Source of the DNA: Pollenia angustigena
Lineage: Eukaryota > Arthropoda > Insecta > Diptera > Polleniidae
NCBI GenBank assembly: GCA_930367215.1
Contig: OV884060.1
Coordinates: 181,671,253 to 181,735,252 of the forward strand
Direction: 5' to 3'
Length of the DNA stretch: 64,000 nucleotides
Under the pieces are notes generated by a model that was not told the DNA's origin, made no database searches, and saw only the letters and a program-made list of their open reading frames with translations. Each line of letters starts with the position of its first letter. Positions within the stretch are counted from its first letter, which is position 1. A program made the translations under genes and the position numbers. Of the stretch, positions 45,260-56,354 are shown piece after piece.

Positions 45260-46829
45260 CAAGGCCCGGATTTTTATGCAAATGCATATTTGTTCTCGTC
45301 AGTATGGGATTACCATGTACAAAATATCTTTGCGAATCAAGATATTTGCTGTAAAATGGCATCGATTTGTTAGTGCATATTTTTGCATTTTTTGCTTTGA
45401 ATGCATATTTTTGTTGCATATTTTGAAAAAACTTGTTTTAATTGTTTTATTTTGCCATGCACCCTTCCGCAGCAGAGATAAAAGGCAACTTCGATGATAT
45501 TTATTTATCGATTTTTAATTGGAAAAATATTTTGTAAATCACCTTCGCGTGTTGCCGCATATAAAAGAATTATCCGGATTAATGTGTAAGCAATAATGTA
45601 TTATGCTGAAAACTTTTGCCAATTCAAAGATTAGTAAAAGGATTCAACAATTGTGAATTTAAGTTAATTGACATTGCCATAAATAAGATGTATTTTGTGG
45701 ACGGTAACTTAAGTTAACAAAGTCGTAGCAAGCTTGATAAAGTTTAAACAAAAATTAAGGATTTAAATTTATTGTTTTGAATCCTAAGCTGCTTGCATAT
45801 TTAATTTAAATTGTTTTTGAAAACAGCGTAGTGAAAATGAATATGGGTAATTCCAAAGTGTTGAACGTGACAGTCGTACGCATCAAAAATGCAATAACAT
45901 TTTAAGCAAAAAATATTTTTACGTTCTATTAACCCGTAAATTATAGCACTAAGGAAGCACTGTTATCTATGCTAAAGTTTATGGAGGGCGCGATTCTAGG
46001 TCAAAGATAATGGCAAAAGAAGTAGCGGTTTGAACGTGAAAAAAACAGAAGTAGTTTTTGTGGCCATTTTTTCCATAATAATAAAACTGAATAATGATCA
46101 AAATAAAATAAAAATTTACCGTTAATCCGACTAACATATTTCTCTTTGAACTCTTCCTTAGATTACAGACCATGTAAGAATATTTGTTTGGAATAATTTT
46201 TATCAAATATCACCTCTTTTAAGAAAGATAAATATTAAAGAAAACATACAATAAAACATACTCACAAATAAGAAATTACGTTTGCACAACTTTGCAGTCT
46301 GATTGTTCATCTAAGTGAACAAATTTATGGGTGAATTTATAAAATTAGTAAAATCTGAACATTTCTCTATAACAATATCGTAAAATAATCAGCTTTTAAT
46401 AACTTTTAAATTTTCGGTCACGGTGGACCTTTTGACGGAAATGCCCATATACCACAGAGGAACTATCAGCATTTAATCATGCGGCTATCACATCCGTTTT
46501 ATTTTGTTTTGAAAAACAGGCAGTTAACTTTTATTTTTTAAAAAAAATATAGGGTCAAATATATCTCTAAAGGCGTTTTATTCGTATGTAATTGCGATCA
46601 GTTTCGCAGTTTCAATATGGTTTGAAACTTATTTTTAACATGTAGTCGCACAGTTGCTCAAGCCTACTTATACATAATATAGTTGGGCCTTTACAAGTGA
46701 CTTAATTTACATGATTGTCTTGCTGTTTCTTTATATATTTTTGAAATTTTTAGCGCATATATTTCTATTTTGAGTGCATTTTTTGTGCGCATAAAACGGG
46801 ATTTTAACTGCATAAAAGTTCGGGCCCTG
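45260..46829. mobile_element. Decayed hAT-like element
   Basis: Left end CAAGGCCCGGATTTTTATGC; complement of right end CAGGGCCCGAACTTTTATGC. The flanking octets CACATAAC and CACTTAAA agree at 6 of 8 positions, as expected for an old duplication. Near both ends are GTGCATATTTTTGC-like words, and AATATCTTTGCGAATCAAGA near 45323 matches the hAT at 19916-22173. No transposase. The element at 45843-46448 is nested inside. Confidence 0.65.
45843..46448. mobile_element. ATGGGTAATTCC inverted-end element, copy 2
   Basis: Same ends as 28998-29721, AT on both sides, same orientation. It lacks about 120 bp of the middle, and a short stretch near 46090-46120 differs. It has inserted into the hAT-like element around it. 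Confidence 0.75.
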
Positions 46830-46917
46830 CACTTAAAAAAAAAATTAAATGATTTGCCGCTTAAATATAGAAATTAGTTTTAATTGAAAACATGTACTGA
46901 ATATTTTTTAATTCCTT

Positions 46918-47005
46918 TTGATAATGTGTGTTAGTGGGTGAGTGGTCTAAGACGCTGCATTACGTAAGGTAATGGTTATAGAACTGATCCCCTCGCGCTT
47001 CAGAG
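46918..47005 (+). mobile_element. Possible tRNA-Leu-derived SINE or tRNA-like remnant
   Basis: GGGTGAGTGGTCTAAGACGC resembles the A-box region of leucine tRNAs. About 40 bp on, GGTTATAGAACTGATCCCCTC is a poor B-box-like segment. Stems do not close into a cloverleaf, so this is not a functional tRNA gene. Confidence 0.35.
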
Positions 47006-47085
47006 AAATAAATAAAAATTCATTTAAATTAAGAAAAATAAAAATTGATATCAATAAAAAATTCGTGATATAAATGAAAAAAAAA

Positions 47086-47820
47086 AACAAGTAAGAAAGT
47101 ATAGTCGGTCAAGCCCGACCATATGATACCCTACACCACAGAATTTAATAACACATCATGCTTAGGTGTCCATATTAATATGGATTTATCTATGTTTATA
47201 AACTTCATTCAAATCGGTTTGAAAGTTTGTGAGAGGCGGAAATTGCCCCCTACCTCCCCTTGTGGTCCTATTTTTGAAAAACTGTATAGCTTATGTTTCT
47301 ATATAGATATGGATCTATCTATGTTTTGAATTTCATTAAAATCGGTTTGAGATGCAGAAATTGGACCTATCTCCCCTCATGGTCCTATTTTCTTAAAAAT
47401 GCATAGCTTATGTGTCCGTACAAATATGGATCTATCTATGTTTTTCATTTTATTAAAATCGGTTTAATGGTTTCTGAGAGGAAGAAATTTCGCCCTCTCT
47501 GCTCTCGTGGTCCTACGATTCGGCCCATTTTCAATAGGCTTGGTCCTAGTGCCAATAAGAACCTATGACCCAAATTTTATCAAATTATCTTCAAAATTGC
47601 GACCTGTACTTTGCGCACAAGGTTACATGGACAGCCAGCCAGCCAGCCAGCCAGCCAGCCTGCCTGCCTGCCAGCCGGACGGACATCGTTAGTTCGACTC
47701 AGAAAGTGATTCTAAGTCGATCGGTATACTTTAAGGTGGGTCTAGGACCAATATTTTAAGGCGTTACACACATCAGCACAAATGCATAATACCCTCTCCA
47801 CTATTGTGGTGTGGGTATAA
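47086..47820 (-). repeat. TATACCC...CTTGTT dispersed repeat, copy E (inverted)
   Basis: Begins AACAAGTAAGAAAGTATAGT and ends CACTATTGTGGTGTGGGTAT, the inverted form of copies A-D. The plus-strand frames at 47123-47329 and 47507-47692 mirror minus-strand frames in the other copies. A CCAG/CCTG tetranucleotide run at 47637-47676 is longer than in the others. Confidence 0.8.
47637..47676 (+). repeat. (CCAG)n/(CCTG)n microsatellite
   Basis: About ten tetranucleotide units within copy E, against two to four in copies B-D. Confidence 0.8.
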
Positions 47821-47895
47821 TAATTAAATTTGCACCATTAAATAAATTAATAGTATCAGTTTAATATTTTCTGCTTTAATGTTGTTGATATAAGT

Positions 47896-48099
47896 CAGTG
47901 ATAACCACTCCATAGGCTCGCGAGTAAGTCAATAATCGTATTTTTCCCACGAACACGGTCGGCAATTCACATGTATACAACAACATTGTTCGTTTCAAAA
48001 CATCAGGCTATCATCAGTCTCTGCGACCGCACCCAAGTACATAATATCTTTGTGTGCGTGCGTTCGGGGCTTGGTAAGTTCGGGGCTTGGTTATCACTG
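47896..48099. mobile_element. 204-bp hAT-like MITE, duplication ATATAAGT
   Basis: Ends CAGTGATAACCA and TGGTTATCACTG. ATATAAGT is exact at 47888-47895 and 48100-48107. An inverted copy of the same length is at 58353-58556, with its own different duplication. Landmarks shared are CTCGCGAGTAAGTCAATAAT, TTCACATGTATACAACAAC and TCTCTGCGACCGCACCCAAG. The 8-bp duplication and CAGTG ends indicate hAT. Confidence 0.92.
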
Positions 48100-48287
48100 A
48101 TATAAGTAAACGTTTAATTCACTTGATTAAATGTTTAATTAAAACTGATTTTATTTTTGATTAATGGTTAAATTAAAAAAAAAAAAATTCGTGAATTTTT
48201 TCTGTGTACTAAACAATCAATCCTCTATTAGATATGTGATCTTTTGTACATATTTTTCTTTTTTTTTTAGCATTTATTTATGCGCAG

Positions 48288-49066
48288 TAGACTGGTCGCA
48301 ATTTTTTTTTTTTTAAATTTACATGTTTGCGCTGCTTAAAATATGAGGTTTGGTGTAAGAAATCATGGCCTAATTTTTCAGGTCAATCCGACGGTGCCTA
48401 GCCGTGCCAAGTGGGGCCCAAAGTTTCCCATTTTATAAAAAAAAACATCTTTTCTATCAGATCTTTATAGTTATACTAGTTGAAAAGCCGAATATCAAAA
48501 ATATGACTACGCTACGATCTTCCGCAGAGAAAGTTCTTCAAGTGTGCCAAATTTCAGCTTCCAATGTCATCAGATGGCTTCAGAAAGTTGCGGAAAGAAT
48601 AGGACATACATGCAAACATCCTGACATACTAAGAAATTATATATTGTATAGATAGATTAAAGTATTTGCAGTTTAATATTTTAGTATGATACGAACGAAA
48701 GATTTTTAACTAATCCAGTGGTGCTAGCCGTTTTTTTAGGTTAGCTTTAGTTTTCGAGATATACCGTTATTTCAAAAATTAAGGATGTTGCACAACATAT
48801 GTTCGCGCAACTCAAAAACGCTTTAGCTTATTGAAAAACTAAAAAAATCGAAATTCGGCAATAAAATTTACTTTAAGAAAGTTAAAACTTTTTTCTTCAT
48901 ATTGGCTTTGGTTTTCGAGATATACCCCACTTGGCACGGCTAGGCACCGTCGGATTGACCTGAAAAATTAGGCCATGATTTCTTACACCAAACCTCATAT
49001 TTTAAGCAGCGCAAACAGTTAAATTAAAAAAAAAAAAAAAATCCCATACAAGAAAAGACCAGTCTA
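48288..49066. mobile_element. Long-armed inverted-repeat element, duplication ATGCGCAG
   Basis: The ends are TAGACTGGTC and GACCAGTCTA. ATGCGCAG is exact at 48280-48287 and 49067-49074. Arms of about 130-140 bp (48288-48418 and 48925-49066) are almost perfectly complementary. They include AAATCATGGCCTAATTTTTC and GTGCCTAGCCGTGCCAAGTG. The 0.5-kb centre has a short frame (48404-48655) without known family. An 8-bp duplication would suit hAT or P-like superfamilies. Confidence 0.88.
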
Positions 49067-49074
49067 ATGCGCAG

Positions 49075-49714
49075 TCATAATTTTTTGATTAAAGAAGGCA
49101 CCAGATCGATTTTAAGTTTATAACAATATTTAAGTGTTATTTTAAGAAACAATTATTAAATTTCTGACACAACTCAAATCTAGTTAGTTCCGAAAAGAGG
49201 GCTCTTTGAAGTTTAAACGTTGTTTGATTAAAGTGCATTTGCTGTTAATTAAATAAAATATTCAAATTCTATTAAGTTAATTCATTTTAATCTTATTTTT
49301 GTTGTCTTTTTCTTTACAGTTTCTCCATTTATTTTTCATCAACAAATATTAAGTAAGTTTACAATTAATTGTTTTATATTAATTAATAATTTAAGTTTTA
49401 ATTTAATGAAATGTTACTGATCAACAATCTAATTAAAATATTGTTTTGTTGTGTGTTATTAACCTTTATTAATTGCGCTTTTTATTTATTGGTTTAAAAT
49501 CTTTAAAACAACCGCAACATCTTTTTTTTTTGCAATAGCCTAAGTGAAAAAGGGCTTAAGGTCAAACTTTCACCAAAAGGTTTGAAATCCTAGCCGCCGA
49601 TAAACTCTTTAAACCGTGTCCTTGGGTGACTTTTAGACGTTTTTGAGCTGTGACCGCTGTTTCAAGGCTATCTAAACTGGGACCGTGAAATTTGAAAAGT
49701 TTTACGAGAATATA
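49075..49714. other. AT-rich stretch without a recognisable gene
   Basis: About 49560-49690 is less AT-rich; the minus frame at 49562-49750 crosses it but has no recognised family. Confidence 0.4.
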
Positions 49715-50711
49715 CACAGAAAAAATTATTGCCGAATTAATTTCAAACAAACGCTTGTTTGAAATTTTTTTTAATTTCTACAAATTTGTTTACTGATTCA
49801 ATTAAAATTTTAGTTTGATTTTTATTTAACCAACAAAAATGTTGACAACCATTCAAAAATATAATACACGCGTTATTGGTTTCAAGTTTTCATAATTTTG
49901 TATGAAATATTTAACGCTTTTTAATGTTGTCGTCTTTTTGCATTTTTTATTTGATCGTAAGCAACACTTCCTAATGTGAAATATAAGAACTACAACAAAA
50001 AACACATGCAGTCTATTTTTGGACGCTTTATAAAAGTACAACAGTAAGAAAGATGAAGAGGTTTGAAGTAAAAAAAAAAAACTAAAAAATAGCAGGTAAA
50101 AAAACGTTTCATTCTTTTTAACCAACAGAAACAACAACAACATTATTAGAAACAAAATAAATTTTTGGTTGGTTAAAAAAAAAACATAATCCCGTATTAA
50201 ATTTTTTCAAACTGTTTGCTTAAATACATCAAATACAAAAATATAATGATGACGAAAAACATATCGAGTCGGTCTGTCGCCGTTTTTGGGTTACATTTCT
50301 TCTTCATTAGCAAAGGAAAGGATACAGCAACAGTGAGTGATGACGAAAAACATTGTGTGTTTTAAAAAAGACTTCGTTCAAAAATTATTCCAACAAAAAA
50401 ATTTGTCTCAAAGCCAGCCGGCCGCTCTGCTCTCTCTGCCATCATCTTTTAATACAGTGCCTGCTTGTGTGCGCATCATTGCTTGTGCAAAAACCTTTTT
50501 TTTGATTTTGAAATTTAGTATATGAATTTCAGTAAACTTTTTGTTTGATTCAGTTAAATTATTTGTTTGAAAAAATCAGTGTTTTTTTCGATAAACAAAA
50601 TGCAAATAAATTGTTTGAATATGCGAATTTGTTTATAGGACCGATTTCAGACAAAAAAATTTTTGATTCTACAAATTTTTTGTTTGAATTGGAAAAATAA
50701 TTTTTTCTGTG
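49715..50711. mobile_element. CACAGAAA/TA element, copy 2
   Basis: CACAGAAAAAATTATT is at both ends (right as complement), with TA flanks at 49713-49714 and 50712-50713. It follows copy 1 (42027-43030) nearly base for base in the same orientation, including AACATATCGAGTCGGTCTGT and AGCCAGCCGGCCGCTCTGC. High similarity with different flanks points to recent activity. Frames inside are by-products. Confidence 0.88.
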
Positions 50712-50713
50712 TA

Positions 50714-51343
50714 CAAAATATTGTACCTCAAAGTCAGAGATTGGCCCCGAGCGATTGAAATAGAACTTGTTGAGAACTTTTAACACGTGCCGGCGTTTTT
50801 TAAATACTTAGGAGCGGCTTAAAATCAAAGAATCTAAAAACTTTTTTAGTTAGCAGCGCCTGCAGTTTATAAAAATTATTTAAGAAAACTTAGACGACGA
50901 TGAACGCACCGTCTTCGCAAGCAGTGATAAACACTGTAACATTTAAATATTTAGGCTAAAATCAAAGTCTCTATTCAATTAAAAGCTGGCGTCCTTTATT
51001 TAGTGCTTTATAACACTTTAAAGACACTATAAAGATTATTCTAAAAATTAAATCATAACAACTTTAATATTTGATCAGAGTTATTTTTGGGAATACAAAA
51101 TTTATTATTAATAAGATTACCCTGCGAGCTTTGATGTTGTTACAAGTAAAACTTTGACCGTTTATAATTCTTATATGCTTTACAGTTTTATTTGTATAAT
51201 ATTTCTAGCTTTTCTAAAATCTTTGAAAAAAGATTTCCTGATGATCTGGCCTAAGCAACCAGTGAAATGCGCATAGAAACTACCTTTCCTTTGTGTAGGA
51301 AAGATGACAAACAGGGAAACGTTATCTTTTTAGTCACAAACTC
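50714..51343. other. No recognisable feature
   Basis: AT-rich with a short mixed-composition piece near 50730-50830. No boundary or coding signal. Confidence 0.45.
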
Positions 51344-51346
51344 TAA

Positions 51347-51816
51347 AGGTGGAAGTACATAACACGCGTTAGTGCGCGCGCGCTCTGTCGTCTTCTGTCA
51401 AAAAAAGTTAAACTAGTGTATTTTCATAGAACAAGCTACATGCTAAATATTTTGACGCGTTTGCGCCAGAAAGTTGGTTAACTTTGAACTTTTTAACGCG
51501 TTGTGTATTTTTGACAAGTAATCAGCTGACAATACAAAGAATAATTTAACAAATTTGTGAATCATGAAAGAAAAATTTATTAAAGAGCTTAAAAAACATA
51601 CAATATTAATATAAAAAGAATAAATTCAATAAAATAAAAAAATCTTGATATACTTTCGAACCCGTTTTAAATCCACAGATAAGTAAATAAATAAAAACCA
51701 GCTGACAGGAATAGCTTTTGTAACGCGTGTTGTGTAACTTGCAATTTTTTACGCGCTAAAGTTTTTAAACGCACGATACTCGTCGACGAACTAACGCGTG
51801 TTATGTACTTCGACCT
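51347..51816. mobile_element. PIF/Harbinger-like element, TAA target duplication
   Basis: Left end AGGTGGAAGTACATAACACG; complement of right end AGGTCGAAGTACATAACACG. TAA flanks at 51344-51346 and 51817-51819. ACGCGTTA-type words recur along both halves. It is 470 bp and non-coding. Confidence 0.8.
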
Positions 51817-51819
51817 TAA

Positions 51820-52123
51820 GCGTTTGTGTTTTCCCCAAATCTACCGAACTGAACATTAAGGAGCGATATTTAGTGTTTATTTTCGAACACTGGCTTATAA
51901 TAAAAAAAAAAACATGGGGCTTGTGACCTTTTAACCCATTCAAGACCTTAAATTTTTTTGCTCTTAATACTCTACTAGCAAAAAAAAAAAAAAGGCAATT
52001 CAAGTGGAAACATTTTTTCAAGTATTTTTGCTGTTGTTTGTGTGTTTGTGTTTTTTTGTACAACTCAATTCCAAATGATTAAACCAAACACCGATTAAAC
52101 CAAGCGATACAAAGCGTTTCAGC
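51820..52123. other. AT-rich stretch between elements
   Basis: Contains poly-A tracts and AAACCAAACACCGATTAAAC near 52081. The minus frame at 51791-52063 is lysine/phenylalanine-rich and not called. Confidence 0.45.
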
Positions 52124-53492
52124 CAGGGTTGATAAAGTTGGTACAATTGTACTTTTTTTTGGTACAATTCAAAACTAAAAAGTACGCTGGTACCCCCGTG
52201 ACTCATTTGGTAGTATTTCCAAATTTTCAAACCTACATATTTATAATTGATATAAAATGGCAACTCGTATTTACTGTCCAATGAATATAAACGGAGTTAA
52301 GTGTTTGGTTTGGAAACCTAAGGGAAACTCTATTTTTTGTTGTTGGATTTAACAAAAGCTATGCTATTTTGCATTTGCTCTTTTGCAAGGCCATTTGTAC
52401 CAAACACTGAACTCCGCTTTTGTGAATAGATTTTTGCACTTGTTCATTGAATGATTGCTTATGCCACATTCTAAATTTAGTATCAGCGGCAGCATATACG
52501 CGTGCGTTTTCTGATGATATTAACAAGATTTTAAAAGATATAAGAAACCACTTCTGCAAAAGTTCTTCATAGTAGAAAAGACGACTTCCTCTCAATTCAA
52601 GATTATTTTGGAACGAATTCATACACAGAAAGAAAAACACTACGGATAAATTAATCTTTTTATACTTACTTCAATCACGAATCGTACTTAAAAATTCAAG
52701 TACGATTAACACTAAAACGTACTTAAATCAATCCTAAATGGGATTACTTTAAAAAATCAATCCCGATATTTATTGAAATAAGTATAAAATGCTTAAATCA
52801 AGTACAAAAAAGATTAAACTTTTTGTCGAAAGTGCCACTCTGAGAGTAAAATTACAAAATGAGGGTTTTATCTCATAAAACTTATTAGTCTCATCTCTCA
52901 GCATTGCATTTTTTATGCGTGCTTAAGTGTGTGTTTTTCAAAATTTGTTGTACAATTATTTTGTACAAACAAAAACAACAGAACAAGAAGAAAAACATAA
53001 ACATATATATGTATGCATTATTTTTATGTTTAACCCTCCGGCTTACGCATGCTTTGATTATCTATACACATTAAACAAAGGCCCGGCCAGACTCATGTGT
53101 ACCACGAACGGTTAAAAAGTAAATTTGAAATTTGCGTCTCATTTAGTTTATATTTTTAGTTAAATATGTACATAAGATTTTTAAAGTAAAAACCATATCG
53201 GGCATGATGTTGGTGTTTTATCATTCTTTAATGTGTAAAACGGGTAAGTAAATCAATCATAATAATTTTTTCTGTCTAATCTCTTTTTGGTTTTTTCAAG
53301 AACAAATTAGAGATAAAATCAACTTTATAATACTTGAATCAAGCGCATTTTGAGATTAATTCAATCTTACTTTTACTTAAATCAGTGATGTTAACTTTTA
53401 TTTTTTCATTACCGTACGGCCCTCTAAAAATTACCGTTTTTGAGAAGAAATTACCGTACGCAAAGGTTTTTTAATTTAAACATTCACAGCAG

Positions 53493-53723
53493 CATGGTCC
53501 AATTAGTAGGTCTGCTTGAAACGCCTGCTGATTTTTTGCAGAGTTGTGTTTTATACGTGCAATTGTTTTTGTAACAATTGCTTTTGACATTTTCACCATT
53601 TCTTACACAAACAATTGCTTTTGTTCTTGACATCTTTATCATTTTTTACACAAACAAAATGCGTGTTGTTTTTTCTGTTGTTGGATTGTTGTAGTTGCGC
53701 GCAGACCTACTAATTGGGCCATG
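53493..53723. mobile_element. hAT-like MITE, duplication CACAGCAG, level 4
   Basis: The left end CATGGTCCAATTAGTAGGTC pairs with the right end GACCTACTAATTGGGCCATG. CACAGCAG is exact at 53485-53492 and 53724-53731. It is 231 bp. AACAATTGCTTTTGTTCTTG-type direct repeats fill the centre. Confidence 0.92.
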
Positions 53724-54182
53724 CACAGCAGTATTCAAAAACAATTTATTTAAATTTTAAATGTGTTTTATGAAAACATTTTAATGAAAATCTTTGTTTA
53801 AAACATATTTTAAACCAAAATTATTTTTCATCAATACGAAAGTAAAAGCATCATATAACTAAAATTTAAACGTTACTGACAGACTTATTCATCATCGCAC
53901 AGACTAAACGACTGAAGCTAAAAAGTTTAAATTTGAATCGGAGTTGGAATCGTTTAACTAAGAAAATAAAATTCGAATATCGCTAGAGAATATTAACTCA
54001 AAATTTTTTTCTTTTACGTTTTGGATTTACACGCAATATCCATATCTACCCGCTGTAAAATATAGTGCAATTTTGTCATCTTCTTATGATGAAACGATTG
54101 GTTTAAAAGTTCTTTTTCATATGCCTTTAATACAAAATTAAAACATAATAGTTTTGCTTCAACTGAAAAGTTTTAATAATTA

Positions 54183-54370
54183 AGCTTCGTACAGACGGTG
54201 GTCAGATCTTACAATGTTGTCACTAAATTTGCCTAAAAAGTATTGCAACTGTGTTAACATTGTAAGCTCATTTTCATTTGGCAGATGTGTAAAATTAATG
54301 CATCTGACAATGGTTCCATTGTGAGAAAAAGGACTACATTGTAAGATCTGACCACCATCTTTACGAAGCT
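54183..54370. mobile_element. PIF/Harbinger-like MITE, TTA duplication, level 4
   Basis: Arms of 35 bp: AGCTTCGTACAGACGGTGGT at the left, complement of the right AGCTTCGTAAAGATGGTGGT, both continuing CAGATCTTACAATG. TTA flanks at 54180-54182 and 54371-54373. It is 188 bp. The minus frame at 54180-54392 spans the arms and is a by-product. Confidence 0.85.
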
Positions 54371-55897
54371 TTACTATAGTTAAATGCATCACATTACGGC
54401 TACTTTAAATGCTTAAAAAATTGTTGATTTTGAAACAAACAAAAAGTTTAAAATAAAATTAATAATATAACTAAAATGAGTTATTTAATTTTTCATATTT
54501 TACACTTATAACTGTAACCTAAGCATTTGCAGAAACATAACATTCTTACTTTTTTGTATAACATTCATCTATTTATAAAACTGGTTGAAAATCACCTCTT
54601 AAAAGTTAAAATCATAAAGCCTTCATATGTAAGTATGTATATAAATATCAAAAAACCCAAATCTTGATATTACCGTATTTTAAATGAAATTACCTTGCTA
54701 CCTTTTGGGGCTCAAAATTACCGTAAAAAAGGGTAATTACCGTACGGTTAACATCACTGACTTAAATCTATCTCATTTTCGGATTATATTAAGTACAAGT
54801 TCGGATTAAAACAATTTTATAATTCTTGAATCAAGCGCATTTTGAGATTGATTCAATCTTAGTTTTACTTAAATCAATCTCATTTTCGGATTACTTTAAG
54901 TACGAAATCGGGATTGAATATGGATAATATAAGTATTTTGGGATTGAAAATCCGTACTTGAATCAATCTTTCTGTACTTGATTCAAGAAAATCCGTACTC
55001 ACCGTACTATCAATACCGCTTCGGATTGATTTGAGTACGTTTGGATTGATTTTTTTTTTGAGTGTAATATTTGCAAATATTCGTCAACAAGATGGTTGTC
55101 ACGTCAAAAAGTAATCAACAGAATTTTGAAACAGTGGAAGCTCACTCCATTATTATTTTACTCCCAATTATTTTGAACGAGATTTTACAAGCGCTAAATT
55201 AAATTTTATTATATTCGGACTTTCTACTCCTTTCCTGCTTCTGCAGTACATATTGAACATTGTAAGCACAATAAATTTAGAGATGCAATCCGAAGATGCT
55301 CGCATGCACATATTTTTAGAACGCTTAAAAATTTTATTTTCGTTTAAAATTCGAGATTGCGTGTTGAGAAATATTCGTAAATTTTTCACAAAAAAGAAGA
55401 TAAATTCTAAAAAGTGTATGAAAACGCTCTCTGGCGGCTGTCAAAAATAAAAACAAATGGACCCTAAAAACCGCATGATACAAGTCTGGCTAGACCATAC
55501 ACAATTTGTTTGCCTCTATTCTTGAATATGTTGGAAAACTAACTATTTTGAAAAACCCGGGCTCGAAATTCATTTTTGACCTATGGTTTCTTTGGCAAAG
55601 TTTCTTGGAATGACTTCTAGAACAAGAATCGCGACGTGCTTGTGACGCAAAAACAAATTTACCCACCCTTTTATTTTGTATAATTAATGATCATGTATTT
55701 TTTGCTATCTATACTTTATATATACAAATGAATTTTAGGTACCTTTTGTTTTTGTTGTATTGAATTTTGGTTTTTAAAAATAAAATAAAAAAATTTATAA
55801 AAAAAAATGATTTAGTACTATTGGGGCCGAAAAAGTACGATTTTAAAAGTTCGTTAGTACGTTTTTGGTTTTCTCATTTATCATCCCTGGTTTCAGC

Positions 55898-56116
55898 AAA
55901 AAATAATAAAAAAAAAAAAATATTAACAAAAAGACACGATAAAACAAAGGGGGGAGAACATAAAGTAGATATACAAATTTCAACCATAGAAGTCGGTCAA
56001 TAAGAACACTATGCCGTGTTCCTGATTCAAGAAAGTTTAGGGGGAGAACATATAAAATCGATTTGTAATAGTAGAATATATGAAGTATAAAATTGTTTAC
56101 TACGAATTCAACTTGG
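55898..56116. other. AT-rich spacer
   Basis: AT-rich, with two GGGGAGAACATA words at about 55951 and 56041. Nothing assigned. Confidence 0.45.
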
Positions 56117-56272
56117 AGTGCCCCGGTAGACTAGCTGGTAGAGAGCTTGTCTATCAGCGCCGGGGTTGCGGGTTCGATTCCCGCCAGAGACTCTGGTTTC
56201 TTTCCTGCAGACAAGCGTAGAGCTTCGCGGGATTAGCGTAGGGAATTAAAAAAAAAAAAAAAAAAAAAAAAA
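56117..56272 (+). mobile_element. tRNA-derived SINE, full-length
   Basis: AGTGCCCCGGTAGACTAGCT holds the A box (TAGACTAGCTGGTAGAG), and GCGGGTTCGATTCCCGC holds a perfect B box inside a 5-bp T-stem. These are the RNA polymerase III internal promoter elements of tRNAs. A body of about 65 bp (CTGCAGACAAGCGTAGAGCT) follows, then more than 20 A residues. It codes for no protein and would depend on a LINE for movement. Other copies: 3985-4062 (minus) and the split copy 22657-24015. Confidence 0.88.
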
Positions 56273-56354
56273 CTTACACTTCAACTCCCTACTTTTGATA
56301 TGTTTTAGGTTTAAAAACAATTTATACCGTTCGCCCAGAGATTTCTAAACCTTA

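Larger units (their letters stand above)
47010..48203. mobile_element. TTTAATTCACTTGATTAA element carrying two insertions
   Basis: AAAAATTGATATCAATAAAA at 47040, ATTAAATTTGCACCATTAAA at 47823 and TTTAATTCACTTGATTAAAT at 48113 follow the order seen uninterrupted at 3667-3895. The right end is AATTTTTTCTGTG followed by TA. It now contains the dispersed repeat copy E (47086-47820) and a 204-bp MITE (47896-48099). The left end is not clean. Confidence 0.6.
53383..54759. mobile_element. hAT-like element, duplication ACTTAAAT, level 3
   Basis: Ends CAGTGATGTTAAC and GTTAACATCACTG are exact complements. ACTTAAAT is exact at 53375-53382 and 54760-54767. ATTACCGTACGG and CCGTACGGTTAA words sit beneath both ends. 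It is 1377 bp, non-coding, and hosts two further MITEs. Confidence 0.92.
52624..55064. mobile_element. TA-flanked CACAGAAAG element nested at level 2
   Basis: Left end CACAGAAAGAAAAACAC; complement of right end CACTCAAAAAAAAAATC. TA is at 52622-52623 and 55065-55066. Both halves carry AAATCAATCTCATTTTCGGA / TAAGTACG words in inverted order. About 1.05 kb is original; the rest is the hAT-like element at 53383-54759. Confidence 0.75.
52124..55889. mobile_element. hAT-like element, duplication GTTTCAGC, heavily nested
   Basis: Ends CAGGGTTGATAAA and (complement of right) CAGGGATGATAAA. GTTTCAGC is exact at 52116-52123 and 55890-55897. Subterminal AAAGTACG / TTGGTACAATT words recur at both ends. 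Removing the nested 52624-55064 element leaves about 1.3 kb of original sequence. No transposase remnant recognised; frames at 52018-52640 and 55168-56003 show no family. Confidence 0.88.

Noticed and set aside
46918..47005. Functional leucine tRNA gene
   Set aside because: The A-box-like part is good, but acceptor, anticodon and T stems do not pair; at most a SINE or tRNA-like remnant.
56117..56190. Functional tRNA gene
   Set aside because: The B box and T stem are good, but the acceptor stem does not close, and the sequence continues into a SINE body with poly-A; diverged copies occur elsewhere.
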